From: Paludibacter sp.
GTDB taxonomy: Bacteria > Bacteroidota > Bacteroidia > Bacteroidales > Paludibacteraceae
NCBI GenBank assembly: GCA_028703105.1
Contig: JAQVNN010000008.1
Span: 1 to 50,292, forward strand
DNA length: 50,292 nucleotides
Direction of reading: 5' to 3'
The notes beneath the pieces were generated by a model. That model worked only from the letters and a program-made list of their open reading frames with translations. It did no database searches and was not told where the DNA came from. The position numbers and the translations under genes are program-made. Shown here in pieces: positions 16,401 through 24,563 of the stretch. Each line of letters begins with the position of its first letter. Within the stretch, counting starts at the first letter, position 1.

Positions 16401-17894
16401 GGAGATATTGCTGTAACCAATGGCAGGGCTTCTATCGATTTGCTTAACACAACTTACCATTTCAACGACAGGGTAAAACTTACCCCATACAGAATCCACC
16501 TGAACAACATCAAGCTGATTGACGAAGAAAAAAACAACGCGACGCTTAACGGCTTCATTGACCATAATGGTTCTTTTGCCGATATGGTGTACGATGTCAG
16601 TATTAATGCAAAAAACATCCTGGCAATGCACACAACATCAGCAGATGATGATTTCTTTTATGGAAAGGCATATATGGGTGGACTAGTGCGCATTCATGGG
16701 AATGACAATGAGGCCAACATCATTGTAAATGGGGTATCGCGGCCCAGAACTAAGTGTTATATGTCGATGGGAGGTTCTTCTTCCGTGCTGGAAAACGATT
16801 TTATCCGGTTTGCAGAAAAACGGATTTACCAGTATATCGACGAAAAACAGGAAGAAAAAAAGAAAGAGTTTGTAAACCAGACCCCTTTCAATGTAAAGGT
16901 AGATATGCAAATTGAGGTTACACCCGAGGCGGAAATGGAAATCATCGTTGACCCGAGAGCCGGAGATAAAATTACAGGACGTGGAAGAGGTAATGTCAGA
17001 ATCCGGTTCGACACTTTCTCTGATGTGGAACTATACGGAACGATTGAACTCGATCAAGGTTATTATTTGTTCACTTTGCAGACTGTTATCCGGAAGGAAT
17101 TTAAAATCAACAACGGAAGTACCATTTCGTGGGCAGGAAATCCTTTTGAAGCAGAGGTGAATATTACCGGATATTATCCTCTGACTGCTTCCCTTGCTGA
17201 TTTAATTGAGAGCGATGAGCTGAAACAAATTACTACTCGTTCAACCGTGCCTGTACATTGTTTGTTGCACCTCACGGAAGACCTGATGTCGCCAGCCATC
17301 AAATTTGACATTGATTTGCCTGCAAGTGATGAAAGTGTCAAGAGCAGAGTGAAGAACATCATCAACACGGAAGAAATGATGAACCGTCAGATTCTTTACC
17401 TGATGTTATTTCATAAGTTTTTTACACCGGATAACATGCGAACCTCTGCTGTTGGTATTAATGAAGGTATATCGTTCGCGGTGGCATCTGCCAGCGCGCA
17501 ACTCAACAACTACATTCAGGGTATCCTGAACTCAAATGTATTCTCATTGGGAATCGACTGGCAAAAAACCGATGTAGAGTCAGATGAAGTTAAGGCACAG
17601 ATCCTCATTCAGCCGAACAACCGGCTTGTTATCAACGGTAATATCGGCTACAGGAACGACAACATCAGCGAAAACAAGTTTATCGGTGACTTCGATCTGG
17701 AATACAAACTTGTTGAATCAGGCAGGTTACGTTTCACGGCTTACAATCACACCATCGACCGGGCACAGTTACGTGAAGCTAAAACCACGCAGGGAGTTGG
17801 GTTAATCTATCGGGAAGACTTTAATACAGTTCCGGAAATGTTCGTTTATTATTGGGGTGTAGTGAAAGGATTGTTCACGAAGAAAAATAAATAA
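13461..17894 (+). CDS. tamB: TamB-like translocation and assembly module protein
   Basis: 1477 residues from ATG 13461. An N-terminal signal anchor (VKILIISAASFILLLASPF) is followed by a very long repetitive beta-rich region of AsmA/TamB type with many short NGxxxG-like strand repeats. The C-terminal TamB (DUF490) domain is recognised by the GNVRIRFDTFSDVELYG, GYYLFTLQTVIRKEF and GNPFEAEVNITGYY segments. TamB-like proteins bridge the periplasm and act in outer-membrane phospholipid transport and barrel assembly. It is a single-gene unit ended by the hairpin at 17905-17941, with a near-leaderless promoter. The Bacteroidota protein may differ in partner from E. coli TamB. Confidence 0.92.
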   Translation: MPKGIKKSVKILIISAASFILLLASPFILLQFNKIQNLVVDVITRDLSASLDTKIEIGRVNYHFFNKLKIENIYIEDQQQDTLLQIDKVYAGFDFWRLFKKKIAFSNLEIERFYANIKTDASGKTNFEFLFKKNKTDQDAPFIDLRLEQLKITDSKVYYIKTTDSLDFQHTKTRRMVIEDINSSISINTLTNDSINASVKYLNAIGGSGFILKNLTATITGSPERISFPTFSISFPESQINLNNLLLSIDSSENKISLANKLSVSIPVHNAEISLADLRSIVPEFTDIHETVRLNALITGKLASLRFRDVRLSYGKSTMDAQLDINGLPNIQESFIYGQINHLQVSIYEIQDFISKINKKPFLLPKELHRLGQISYNGNITGFLSDLVAYGNFNTNAGSISSDISLRFENNLTDLSYNGTLKTNGLSVGKILNDTAFGIIAIDLNTKGIKKHNQPIRGTIKGKLSELEFNAYTYKNADFDGTYDGTGFNGKINIKDDNIEAGFLGIIDFKNPEIPVFDFDLTINNTNLHALKIIKNYPDARLSFHGKTNISGSNLDNLNGNLILKDIVFTNQNQTLNAKDIIFTSRTGDDYTYFSIESDYLNGSFSGDFKYSSIGHTFNKILSAYLPSLSENGNTIQHLPNTIAINLTIENTREISQILALPYEIDGHSSIKGNINENSSEIQVLLKMDALKTEKQIFENISLRLENESDKIQFTGRTQMHDKKSGLLNIFLSTEAFRDMVNAKLIWQNNEEVTNAGEISTNTSLHKKNKSIQAHTTLQPSQVIISDSVWNIRKSDIQLYSDSLITINNFLFENEKQYIHINGKASKNSQDSLVVSMNELNLDYIMQLLRLKGIKFGGLVTGKLKLFSLLKEPIYLANLDVKDFSLNDKIIADALVSSTWDKENRQLLINGDFTNKNKEQVAKAIGVFVPRNDSLDLQIDARKFPLEFLNRYFEGVASNFNGDGAGMLRIFGPTKTLLFEGDIAVTNGRASIDLLNTTYHFNDRVKLTPYRIHLNNIKLIDEEKNNATLNGFIDHNGSFADMVYDVSINAKNILAMHTTSADDDFFYGKAYMGGLVRIHGNDNEANIIVNGVSRPRTKCYMSMGGSSSVLENDFIRFAEKRIYQYIDEKQEEKKKEFVNQTPFNVKVDMQIEVTPEAEMEIIVDPRAGDKITGRGRGNVRIRFDTFSDVELYGTIELDQGYYLFTLQTVIRKEFKINNGSTISWAGNPFEAEVNITGYYPLTASLADLIESDELKQITTRSTVPVHCLLHLTEDLMSPAIKFDIDLPASDESVKSRVKNIINTEEMMNRQILYLMLFHKFFTPDNMRTSAVGINEGISFAVASASAQLNNYIQGILNSNVFSLGIDWQKTDVESDEVKAQILIQPNNRLVINGNIGYRNDNISENKFIGDFDLEYKLVESGRLRFTAYNHTIDRAQLREAKTTQGVGLIYREDFNTVPEMFVYYWGVVKGLFTKKNK

Positions 17895-17904
17895 ATACAA
17901 ACAT

Positions 17905-17941
17905 AAAGAAACTGTCTGCCGCAACGACAGACAGTTTCTTT
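17905..17941. terminator. Bidirectional terminator hairpin between tamB and the beta-barrel gene
   Basis: AAAGAAACTGTCTG (17905-17918) pairs perfectly with CAGACAGTTTCTTT (17928-17941) over 14 bp with a 9-nt loop. The stem ends in A on one side and T on the other, so it can terminate both the plus-strand tamB and the minus-strand gene ending at 17954. Confidence 0.9.
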
Positions 17942-17953
17942 TATTATTCATTT

Positions 17954-18862
17954 TCAGAAATAGAACATCATATATAGCTTGCCGCCCAGATTTTCCGTTC
18001 CAAAAGAGAACATCGAATTCCCCGGTGACAGCAATTCAGTTCTTGTTTCCACCTGATTGGTAGTAGTATTGAATCCTTCCTGTTTCTGATATGATTGTCG
18101 GCTAAACATTTGCAGTGCATACAAACTAACCTCACCGCCTATTGACAAGTGAGAAGCCAGGAAATACTCAACACCGGCAATTGCACCTAATCCGACGTAT
18201 TGCATACTTCCATCATAATACCTTCCGGTCACATAAGTTTGAGTCCAGTATGGAACTGCTACAGGTGCCGGAGGAACTATGAACCCGCTAGTCCTTGATG
18301 GCCTTTGATTTATTTCTGTCAGAGCGTTCCCATACGAATAATTATCAGTCACGCTTTCAAAACCATAAATCAAATCAAGTCCCGCATAACCCTGGATACG
18401 ATTGTAACCTCTTCTTTGCTCGATTCCGGCAGAAAAAGACATACCGGAACGTTGTTGCCTGTAGGTATCAATAACTTTTGATTCAGACAAAGGATCCTGA
18501 AAATAGGCGGCATCATCTCTTGCATACACTTTCTGGTTAAACGATCTGCCAACAGTGCCGAAATTAAAGCGATAAGCCACTTTATCTGTTTGCATGTATC
18601 GGCCTTTAATTGACAACGTGGGAGCTAAAGCTCCCAACCCAAACACCGGGTCACCTCCAAAAGTATTCAAGGTGTTATTTGTGGTTCCGTTGAACATATT
18701 TCCAACATAATCCAACACAGGAACCAAATCTATCCCAAAGCCGAAATCTCCGGCTTTGGGAAGAGTTGGCTTTTCTTTTTGTCCAGCTGCTTGTGCGAGA
18801 GACATGTGTACTGTCAGCGTAAACAGAAACACGATACTGATGATATATTTTAATTGTTTCAT
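17954..18862 (-). CDS. Outer-membrane beta-barrel protein
   Basis: 302 residues with a signal peptide (KYIISIVFLFTLTVHMSLAQA). The mature part has alternating beta-strand segments and ends in GKLYMMFYF, with the terminal aromatic typical of BAM-inserted barrels. Strands such as SMQYVGLGAIAGVEYFL and LSIGGEVSLYALQ are clear. A TTG at 18868 also opens the frame; ATG at 18862 is preferred. It lies 39 bp after the repeat-lipoprotein gene and is probably cotranscribed with it. I do not recognise a characterised family; it could be the membrane partner of the lipoprotein. Confidence 0.75.
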   Translation of the reverse strand: MKQLKYIISIVFLFTLTVHMSLAQAAGQKEKPTLPKAGDFGFGIDLVPVLDYVGNMFNGTTNNTLNTFGGDPVFGLGALAPTLSIKGRYMQTDKVAYRFNFGTVGRSFNQKVYARDDAAYFQDPLSESKVIDTYRQQRSGMSFSAGIEQRRGYNRIQGYAGLDLIYGFESVTDNYSYGNALTEINQRPSRTSGFIVPPAPVAVPYWTQTYVTGRYYDGSMQYVGLGAIAGVEYFLASHLSIGGEVSLYALQMFSRQSYQKQEGFNTTTNQVETRTELLSPGNSMFSFGTENLGGKLYMMFYF

Positions 18863-18901
18863 ACTCAAAAATTTCTTTGTTTCAAATTACTTACAGTCAC
18901 A

Positions 18902-21634
18902 TTATTGTTCATTTGCAATGATAGCAGCCCAAGAATAGTTACCCCAACCGACAGGGATTACAGTTGGGTTAAATGTCATTTTTGCTGATTCTGTAACCTC
19001 AAATAAATTTGCATTTGCATCTTTATTAATTACCCTTGCAGCAATATTCGACGCACTGGCAAACTTTCCATAAACGGTGATTGCATCATCAGCTGCGACA
19101 TCCGGATGATGAACAAAAGGAACATCCGAAAGATCATTTACAGGATTGATACTAATAGTACGAGATGCCGGAACAGAATTCACAGGGAGATCAAAAGTAA
19201 AGTCTCCCGTAGCATTGGTAACAACGGCATAATTAGATCCGGATACATTCACTGTTACCATACGGTTCGGATCTGCGGTCCAGCTTGGCGACCAATTCCC
19301 TCCATCTTTCACCTGAACAGCCTGTTTTACTTTCCCTTTTACAGTGATGGCAGCAGTACTGTTAGGAACAATCACCCAACCCGGAAGATTTGCAGACCAG
19401 TTAGTAGGAGACCCTGACGGACTGAAGTCATAATAACGCGTACCCAGGCGATTCCAAGCCGATCCGGCCGGAACATCCGTAAGTTTCAAGGTATAGTTTC
19501 CTGATAATATTTCGGTTGTAGCATTTGCAGGTTTACGGAAATGAGTAAAAGAATTCGTGCTGATAGCGCTCATAGAGGGATGCCAGGTAGTAGTAGGTTC
19601 TTCATCAGCATATTTCAACGGAACCGGAATAGAAAATTCACCATTCGCATCTGTAGCGCCAACCAAAGTAAACCCGTTACTATTCAATTTAACAACCTGA
19701 TAGGCTGCGCCAACATAAATTCCTGTACGGAATGATGTTTCAACAGGAATTCTAAGTTTTCCTCTTATATTTGAAGAAACCTTATGATCGAGGCGAACCT
19801 GCCATCCGGCCAAATCTACCTGCCAGGTAGCAGGTACACTGGTCGGAATAAATTTATAATAAACATCTCCCAACTCATTCCATTTTGCCGTTGCCGGTTT
19901 TAATTGTGTTACGGCATAATTCCCGGCCAGGATACGTGTTTCAGTTGTTCCTCCTTTGATATAATGTACAAAATCTTTAACTGTTCCGATTGTAACGGTA
20001 TTAAGCGTTACAGCTAATTCATCACCATTATTTTCTAACGGAACTGCGACACTTAAAGTACCATCAGCAGCAACAGGAGCTTCATATACATTACCTCCGG
20101 CGTTAATAGCTATTACCTGTCCGGTAGCAGCCTCATATACGCCCGTTGCAAATGCAGTTTCTTTCGCCAGATACACTTTACCCGACACAATGGCAGATAA
20201 GTGATGGTCCTTAATTTTCACCCATCCGGCCAGGTTAGCATGCCAGCTTGCGGGGACAGTAGTTGGGGTAAACTTATAATAATAATCTCCTAGTTCATTC
20301 CACTGCGGTGCATCTTTTTTGATATTTTTATAAAGTCCGTATGTACCTTGCAGCGTAACCGTGGCAGCAGCTGATTTATAATGTACAAACTCCGTCTCAT
20401 CAGGAGCAAGTACCGTAACAGTATAAACATCAGTCGTTTTTCGAGCCGGCAAATCAATACTGAAAGAACCATCGGCCTGAGTGGCTGCCAGTATAGTTTT
20501 AGCTGGTTGTGTACCATACACAACATTCACTTTAATGGTACGTACTGCCGCGTTATACGACCCAACCGCATAAGCTGTTTCATTTGCCAACTGATAAGAA
20601 CCGGTTAACGTAACTTTTTCATTATAACCAGCATATTTTTCCCATCCTGCAAGATTACCCGACCACGACTCAGGGGCATTTTCGGCAGGTAAACCATTAT
20701 TAAAATTAGGGGTGAACTTTAAATACTGCACACCTAATGAATGAGGTATATTTTCCAGAATATTGGTGAGAGTTACCGGAAAACCGGCAGCGAGAGTTGT
20801 CTGGTATGCACCGGTCAGGGATACCGATTCCCCTGACCTGTTATAGTGTGTATAAGTGCTCTGCCCAATGCCCAACACCGATACTTTATTGATTCTAAAA
20901 CCTTCTTTATATGACTTTAACGGGATAGTTACCGAATAATTTCCAGAAGCATCAGCGGTGGTACCAAAAGTAAGCACCAGAGGAGAACCTAACGGATCAT
21001 ATACTACTTCAAGTTCGACTGTTCCGGATGAGGCCGGCTTGTACGCCCCTGTACGGTAAGATGTTTCATATGCAAGTTGCACATTCCCTGTTAGGGTGAT
21101 TTTTTCGTTATAACCCTCTAAATCAATTTCTGTAGAATTATAAGTCACGCGATTGGGATAAGCATATGCTCCCGGTTTAAGACCGGCTAAAGGAGGCAAG
21201 GCCGTTTCAAAACGTCTAAGCCGTGTTTTAAACACCGGTTTACCATTTTCCATTTTCACGTACTCGCTGAAGTACGCAGTAAACTCTTCCATCCTGACAT
21301 TAGCCGTAACACCCGTTGTAGTTGTGGGGATTTGAACAGAGAAGTTTCCGGCGGAATCGATAACTGTTTCAAATATCTTATTACCAACAGCACCCGGTTT
21401 ATATTCGGCATATCTAACTTCAACAAACACTTTCCGACCGGCGGCCGGCTTCATTATTTCCATCGTGTAATCTGTTGAAGTAGTGTCAACACCGGTGTTA
21501 TAAACAACTGAACCGGAAATAGTAACAAATTGATCAATGGATGACAGGTTTAACTCTGATTGATCTTCCGTACATCCTGGGAACAGGAGCAAAGTCGTTG
21601 CAATAAGCGCAACAAGAATTTTTCTAATCTTCAT
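18902..21634 (-). CDS. Large lipoprotein with six tandem beta-rich repeats
   Basis: 910 residues with a signal peptide and lipobox (LLLFPGC, Cys21). The acidic TEDQSE after the cysteine may act as a surface-export signal. The mature protein is built from about six diverged units of 130-160 residues. Each carries a strand with (V/I)xGxxxxxxETxxxTGxY, a central DAxGxFSxxxP strand, a FVHY-like motif, then YYKFTP..VPxxWxxxLAGW. ETSYRTGAY, ETAYAVGSY, ETAFATGVY and ETSFRTGIY mark the starts of units 2-5. The DxxGxFS strand recalls carboxypeptidase-regulatory/SusD-associated beta-sandwiches. The family is unknown to me; surface adhesion or scaffold functions are guesses. A small GGTGA/TCACC hairpin lies upstream at 21662-21674. 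Confidence 0.8.
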   Translation of the reverse strand: MKIRKILVALIATTLLLFPGCTEDQSELNLSSIDQFVTISGSVVYNTGVDTTSTDYTMEIMKPAAGRKVFVEVRYAEYKPGAVGNKIFETVIDSAGNFSVQIPTTTTGVTANVRMEEFTAYFSEYVKMENGKPVFKTRLRRFETALPPLAGLKPGAYAYPNRVTYNSTEIDLEGYNEKITLTGNVQLAYETSYRTGAYKPASSGTVELEVVYDPLGSPLVLTFGTTADASGNYSVTIPLKSYKEGFRINKVSVLGIGQSTYTHYNRSGESVSLTGAYQTTLAAGFPVTLTNILENIPHSLGVQYLKFTPNFNNGLPAENAPESWSGNLAGWEKYAGYNEKVTLTGSYQLANETAYAVGSYNAAVRTIKVNVVYGTQPAKTILAATQADGSFSIDLPARKTTDVYTVTVLAPDETEFVHYKSAAATVTLQGTYGLYKNIKKDAPQWNELGDYYYKFTPTTVPASWHANLAGWVKIKDHHLSAIVSGKVYLAKETAFATGVYEAATGQVIAINAGGNVYEAPVAADGTLSVAVPLENNGDELAVTLNTVTIGTVKDFVHYIKGGTTETRILAGNYAVTQLKPATAKWNELGDVYYKFIPTSVPATWQVDLAGWQVRLDHKVSSNIRGKLRIPVETSFRTGIYVGAAYQVVKLNSNGFTLVGATDANGEFSIPVPLKYADEEPTTTWHPSMSAISTNSFTHFRKPANATTEILSGNYTLKLTDVPAGSAWNRLGTRYYDFSPSGSPTNWSANLPGWVIVPNSTAAITVKGKVKQAVQVKDGGNWSPSWTADPNRMVTVNVSGSNYAVVTNATGDFTFDLPVNSVPASRTISINPVNDLSDVPFVHHPDVAADDAITVYGKFASASNIAARVINKDANANLFEVTESAKMTFNPTVIPVGWGNYSWAAIIANEQ

Positions 21635-21744
21635 ATTGTTAAATTTTAGTTATTAATTTAAGGTGATGCTCACCAATTAAACCGCTAATTTAATTATAAC
21701 CAACTAAAAAACAATACAGATTGCATAAAATTCTTTAAAAAAAA

Positions 21745-22143
21745 TTACACATCCATCATATCATCCTCTTTTAAAGGAAGATACGGTCCCTCTTTTACTT
21801 CAAAAATAACCGTTCCTTTTTCAAGCACTTCAATGGTGTGCCAACTATTCGCGGGGATATGCATACCATATTTCCCTTCATTGGGATCTAAACGATGAGT
21901 GGCAATGAGCTCTTTTTGTTCGTTATAGACTTTTACATCCAGTTTACCGCGTAGCAGGACATAAGTTTCATCGGTATTTTTGTGGCGGTGCACAGGCAGA
22001 ACAGTTCCCGGCTCCATGGCGTTCAGCAATCGCTGGACCTTGTCGTCGGAAGAAGCATGCAGGTTGTGGTTCATGCGGAGACGAGGGGATTCACAGGCCT
22101 TGATAGTAATCCAGTTTAAAAGTTGTTCATTTATTTCCAACAT
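21745..22143 (-). CDS. WbuC family cupin protein
   Basis: 132 residues with a WbuC-type cupin fold: PGTVLPVHRHKNTDETYVLL supplies the metal-binding His/His/Glu set, and IPANSWHTIEV supplies the second motif. WbuC proteins are found in O-antigen and capsule clusters, but their biochemical role is not settled. It is the last gene of the polysaccharide operon, 1 bp after the sugar transferase, which fits a modification or regulatory role in glycan assembly. Confidence 0.85.
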   Translation of the reverse strand: MLEINEQLLNWITIKACESPRLRMNHNLHASSDDKVQRLLNAMEPGTVLPVHRHKNTDETYVLLRGKLDVKVYNEQKELIATHRLDPNEGKYGMHIPANSWHTIEVLEKGTVIFEVKEGPYLPLKEDDMMDV

Positions 22144-22144
22144 A

Positions 22145-22741
22145 TCAATTTGCTGACTTTAAAATTTTTGAAAATGTCATGAATACGATTTTAAAATACT
22201 CCTTGATGCTCTGATTCTCCACATATTTCATGTTCAGCCTGATTTTATCCGGCATAATGACTTCCACATACATACGTTCCGGGTCATCAGCTTTTCCAAG
22301 CAACACATTCTCATCAGCATAGGCAATGGAAGCGTAGTCGGTTATCCCGGGCCTTATATCCAGCACTCTTTTTTGTTCAGGTGTATATAAACCGGCATAC
22401 AGAGGCACCTCTGGGCGTGGACCAACCAAGCTCATATCTCCTTTCAGCACATTAAAAAGCTGTGGTAATTCATCTATTTTATATTTTCTGATAAATACAC
22501 CAATACGGGTCATCCTGGGGTCTCTACTACCCACTGTAATCAAACTTCCTTTGTCGGCATCCTGACACATGGATCTGAATTTATATAAGTTGAACAAACG
22601 GCTGTTTCTTCCAACTCTTTTTTGTTTATAAAATCCCCCCCCTTTACTTTCTGAAATAATACAAATATAAATAACGATAAACAGAGGCATTAAAACAATG
22701 ATACCAATGAATGAAAATATTATATCTAATATACGGGTCAT
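22145..22741 (-). CDS. Initiating sugar transferase (PglC-type phosphoglycosyltransferase)
   Basis: 198 residues, the minimal monotopic phosphoglycosyltransferase form without the extra N-terminal domains of WcaJ. It has one N-terminal hydrophobic re-entrant segment, then YKQKRVGRNSRLFNLYKFRSM, the catalytic Asp-Glu in KIDELPQLFNVLKGDMSLVG and PRPE. It should transfer a sugar phosphate to undecaprenyl phosphate, the first committed step. The start overlaps the aminotransferase stop by ATGA. With an aminotransferase and acetyltransferase beside it, the substrate may be an acetamido sugar such as a bacillosamine-like UDP-sugar; that is inference. Confidence 0.92.
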   Translation of the reverse strand: MTRILDIIFSFIGIIVLMPLFIVIYICIISESKGGGFYKQKRVGRNSRLFNLYKFRSMCQDADKGSLITVGSRDPRMTRIGVFIRKYKIDELPQLFNVLKGDMSLVGPRPEVPLYAGLYTPEQKRVLDIRPGITDYASIAYADENVLLGKADDPERMYVEVIMPDKIRLNMKYVENQSIKEYFKIVFMTFSKILKSAN

Positions 22742-23961
22742 ATTCTGATTTTAATTTTTTCATATGCTTCTACCACAGCTGCAATAACATAGTCAACTTC
22801 TTCATCGGTTAACTGCGGATAAATGGGTAAAGAAATTTCGCATGCATAATTACGATATGACACCGGATAGTTCTTAATATCGAAGCCCATATCTTTGAAG
22901 AAAGTCAACATGGGCAATGGAATGAAGTGCACATTTACACTTACATCTTTGGATGCAATTTCCTGAATAATCAAATTCCTTGCCTCTTCATTTATTCCTG
23001 ATATTCTTAATGCATATAAATGGTAAGACGATTCCTTCCCATTTGACTTTCCAGGGGGCAACACTGCCCATTCGAACCTACCAAATGCTTCGTTATATCT
23101 ATAAAACACTCTTTTCCTTTTGTTCATCAACACATCATACTGCCTTATCTGTGCCAGACCTATCGCTGCATTCACATCAGGTAGATTTATTTTCATCCCA
23201 AATCCGACAATATCATATTTCCAATTACCTGCTTTTGTCTTGGATAATGCATCTTTTGTTTGGCAATTCAGTGTCATTTGCTTAAGCTCCTTGCGTAATT
23301 GCTCATTATCGAATGATTTTTCAGGTAAGTTCAGGCAAATTGCACCTCCTTCGGCTGTTGTTACATTCTTTACTGCATGGAGAGAAAAAATAGCTATGTC
23401 TGTTTCAGATCCTGTTCGTATTGAGTCTTTATATGTGGCACCCAATGAATGAGCTGCGTCATTTATTACCAGAATCCTTCCTATTTTTTGTTGTATTTCA
23501 GATTCGGGTTTATACAGGCTTATGATCTCGCTGTCATTGACCATTGACATGATTTGATCATAATCGCACGGGAAACCGGCAACATCAACGGGAATAATCG
23601 CTTTTGTTCGCGGGGTAATCGCTTTTCGTATTGCTCCAACTGCAATATTAAAATCATCACCTACATCTACTATTACGGGTTTGGCTCCAGCATGTAACAC
23701 TGCCAACGCTGTAGCGGCATAAGTATATGCAGGTATTATCACCTCGTCTTCAGCTTTCACTCCCAACCACTTCAACATCATAATGGCTCCTGATGTCCAT
23801 GAATTGACACACAGAACTTCTTTTGCTCCTGTTAACTTGCGTATTTCTTCTTCCAGTTCCAATCCCTTGGGTCCACTGGTAATCCATCCTGATTTAAGTG
23901 TGTCTACAACTTCTTCAATTACTTTATCATCGACATAAGGCGGAGAAAAATTTATTTTCAT
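22738..23961 (-). CDS. DegT/DnrJ/EryC1/StrS family sugar aminotransferase
   Basis: 407 residues, a PLP enzyme of the sugar nucleotide aminotransferase family. It has SGWITSGPKGLELEEEI, the cofactor region IPAYTYAATALAVLHAGA, the INDAAHSLGA motif, and the PLP lysine in LHAVKNVTTAEGGAI. It would aminate a 4-keto (or 3-keto) NDP-sugar. The matching dehydratase is not in this window. It is coupled on both sides: its ATG overlaps the GNAT stop, and its own stop overlaps the next start. Confidence 0.92.
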   Translation of the reverse strand: MKINFSPPYVDDKVIEEVVDTLKSGWITSGPKGLELEEEIRKLTGAKEVLCVNSWTSGAIMMLKWLGVKAEDEVIIPAYTYAATALAVLHAGAKPVIVDVGDDFNIAVGAIRKAITPRTKAIIPVDVAGFPCDYDQIMSMVNDSEIISLYKPESEIQQKIGRILVINDAAHSLGATYKDSIRTGSETDIAIFSLHAVKNVTTAEGGAICLNLPEKSFDNEQLRKELKQMTLNCQTKDALSKTKAGNWKYDIVGFGMKINLPDVNAAIGLAQIRQYDVLMNKRKRVFYRYNEAFGRFEWAVLPPGKSNGKESSYHLYALRISGINEEARNLIIQEIASKDVSVNVHFIPLPMLTFFKDMGFDIKNYPVSYRNYACEISLPIYPQLTDEEVDYVIAAVVEAYEKIKIRI

Positions 23962-24563
23962 ATATCCAATTTTTTTATCATTCTGTACATTTTCCTATCC
24001 GGATATGAGATGAAATCATATAAAATATCATATCCCATTGATTTGTATGCATATAAAACTTTTTCATTATTTTCAAAATCAGTTGTAAGTGATACGGATT
24101 TACAAGATCTCTTTTTCAGATCTTGTTCCATTTCAAATAACATTCTTTTTCCAATTCCTTTACCCTGCATTTCAGGCAAAGTAGCAACCGACAATAATTC
24201 TGCATAATTACCGATGTCTCCCGTTGTATTCTTTTCTTTTTTAAAATTCCTCAACAATCTTATCAGGTTTGATGGTTTTTTTATCAATATTCTGATACCC
24301 CAGTATGCAAATTTTACAATATTTTTTTTTACCAGATAACTGTAAAAACCCGATGACAAATAGGTAAACGCGCAAAACCCAACAAGCTTGCCCATATCAT
24401 CGTAAGCTCCTAATATCTTACTTCTTTCATCACAACGTAACTTTTCGTAAAAAAAACACAGAAAATCTTCACCCAACTGAGTCAGAAAGAAACCATCAAA
24501 TGACTGCAAATGTAATTCTACAACCGATTTGATATGCTCTTTGCGTACTATCTGAATATTCAT
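23958..24563 (-). CDS. GNAT family N-acetyltransferase
   Basis: 201 residues with the acetyl-CoA pyrophosphate loop MQGKGIGKRMLFEME and the preceding strand YAELLSVATLPE. The N-terminal sequence IVRKEHIKSVVELHLQSF is typical of GNAT enzymes acting on sugar nucleotides in glycan clusters. It overlaps the upstream glycosyltransferase and the downstream aminotransferase by 4 bases each. N-acetylation of the amino sugar made by the aminotransferase is the natural role, by context. Confidence 0.88.
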   Translation of the reverse strand: MNIQIVRKEHIKSVVELHLQSFDGFFLTQLGEDFLCFFYEKLRCDERSKILGAYDDMGKLVGFCAFTYLSSGFYSYLVKKNIVKFAYWGIRILIKKPSNLIRLLRNFKKEKNTTGDIGNYAELLSVATLPEMQGKGIGKRMLFEMEQDLKKRSCKSVSLTTDFENNEKVLYAYKSMGYDILYDFISYPDRKMYRMIKKLDI

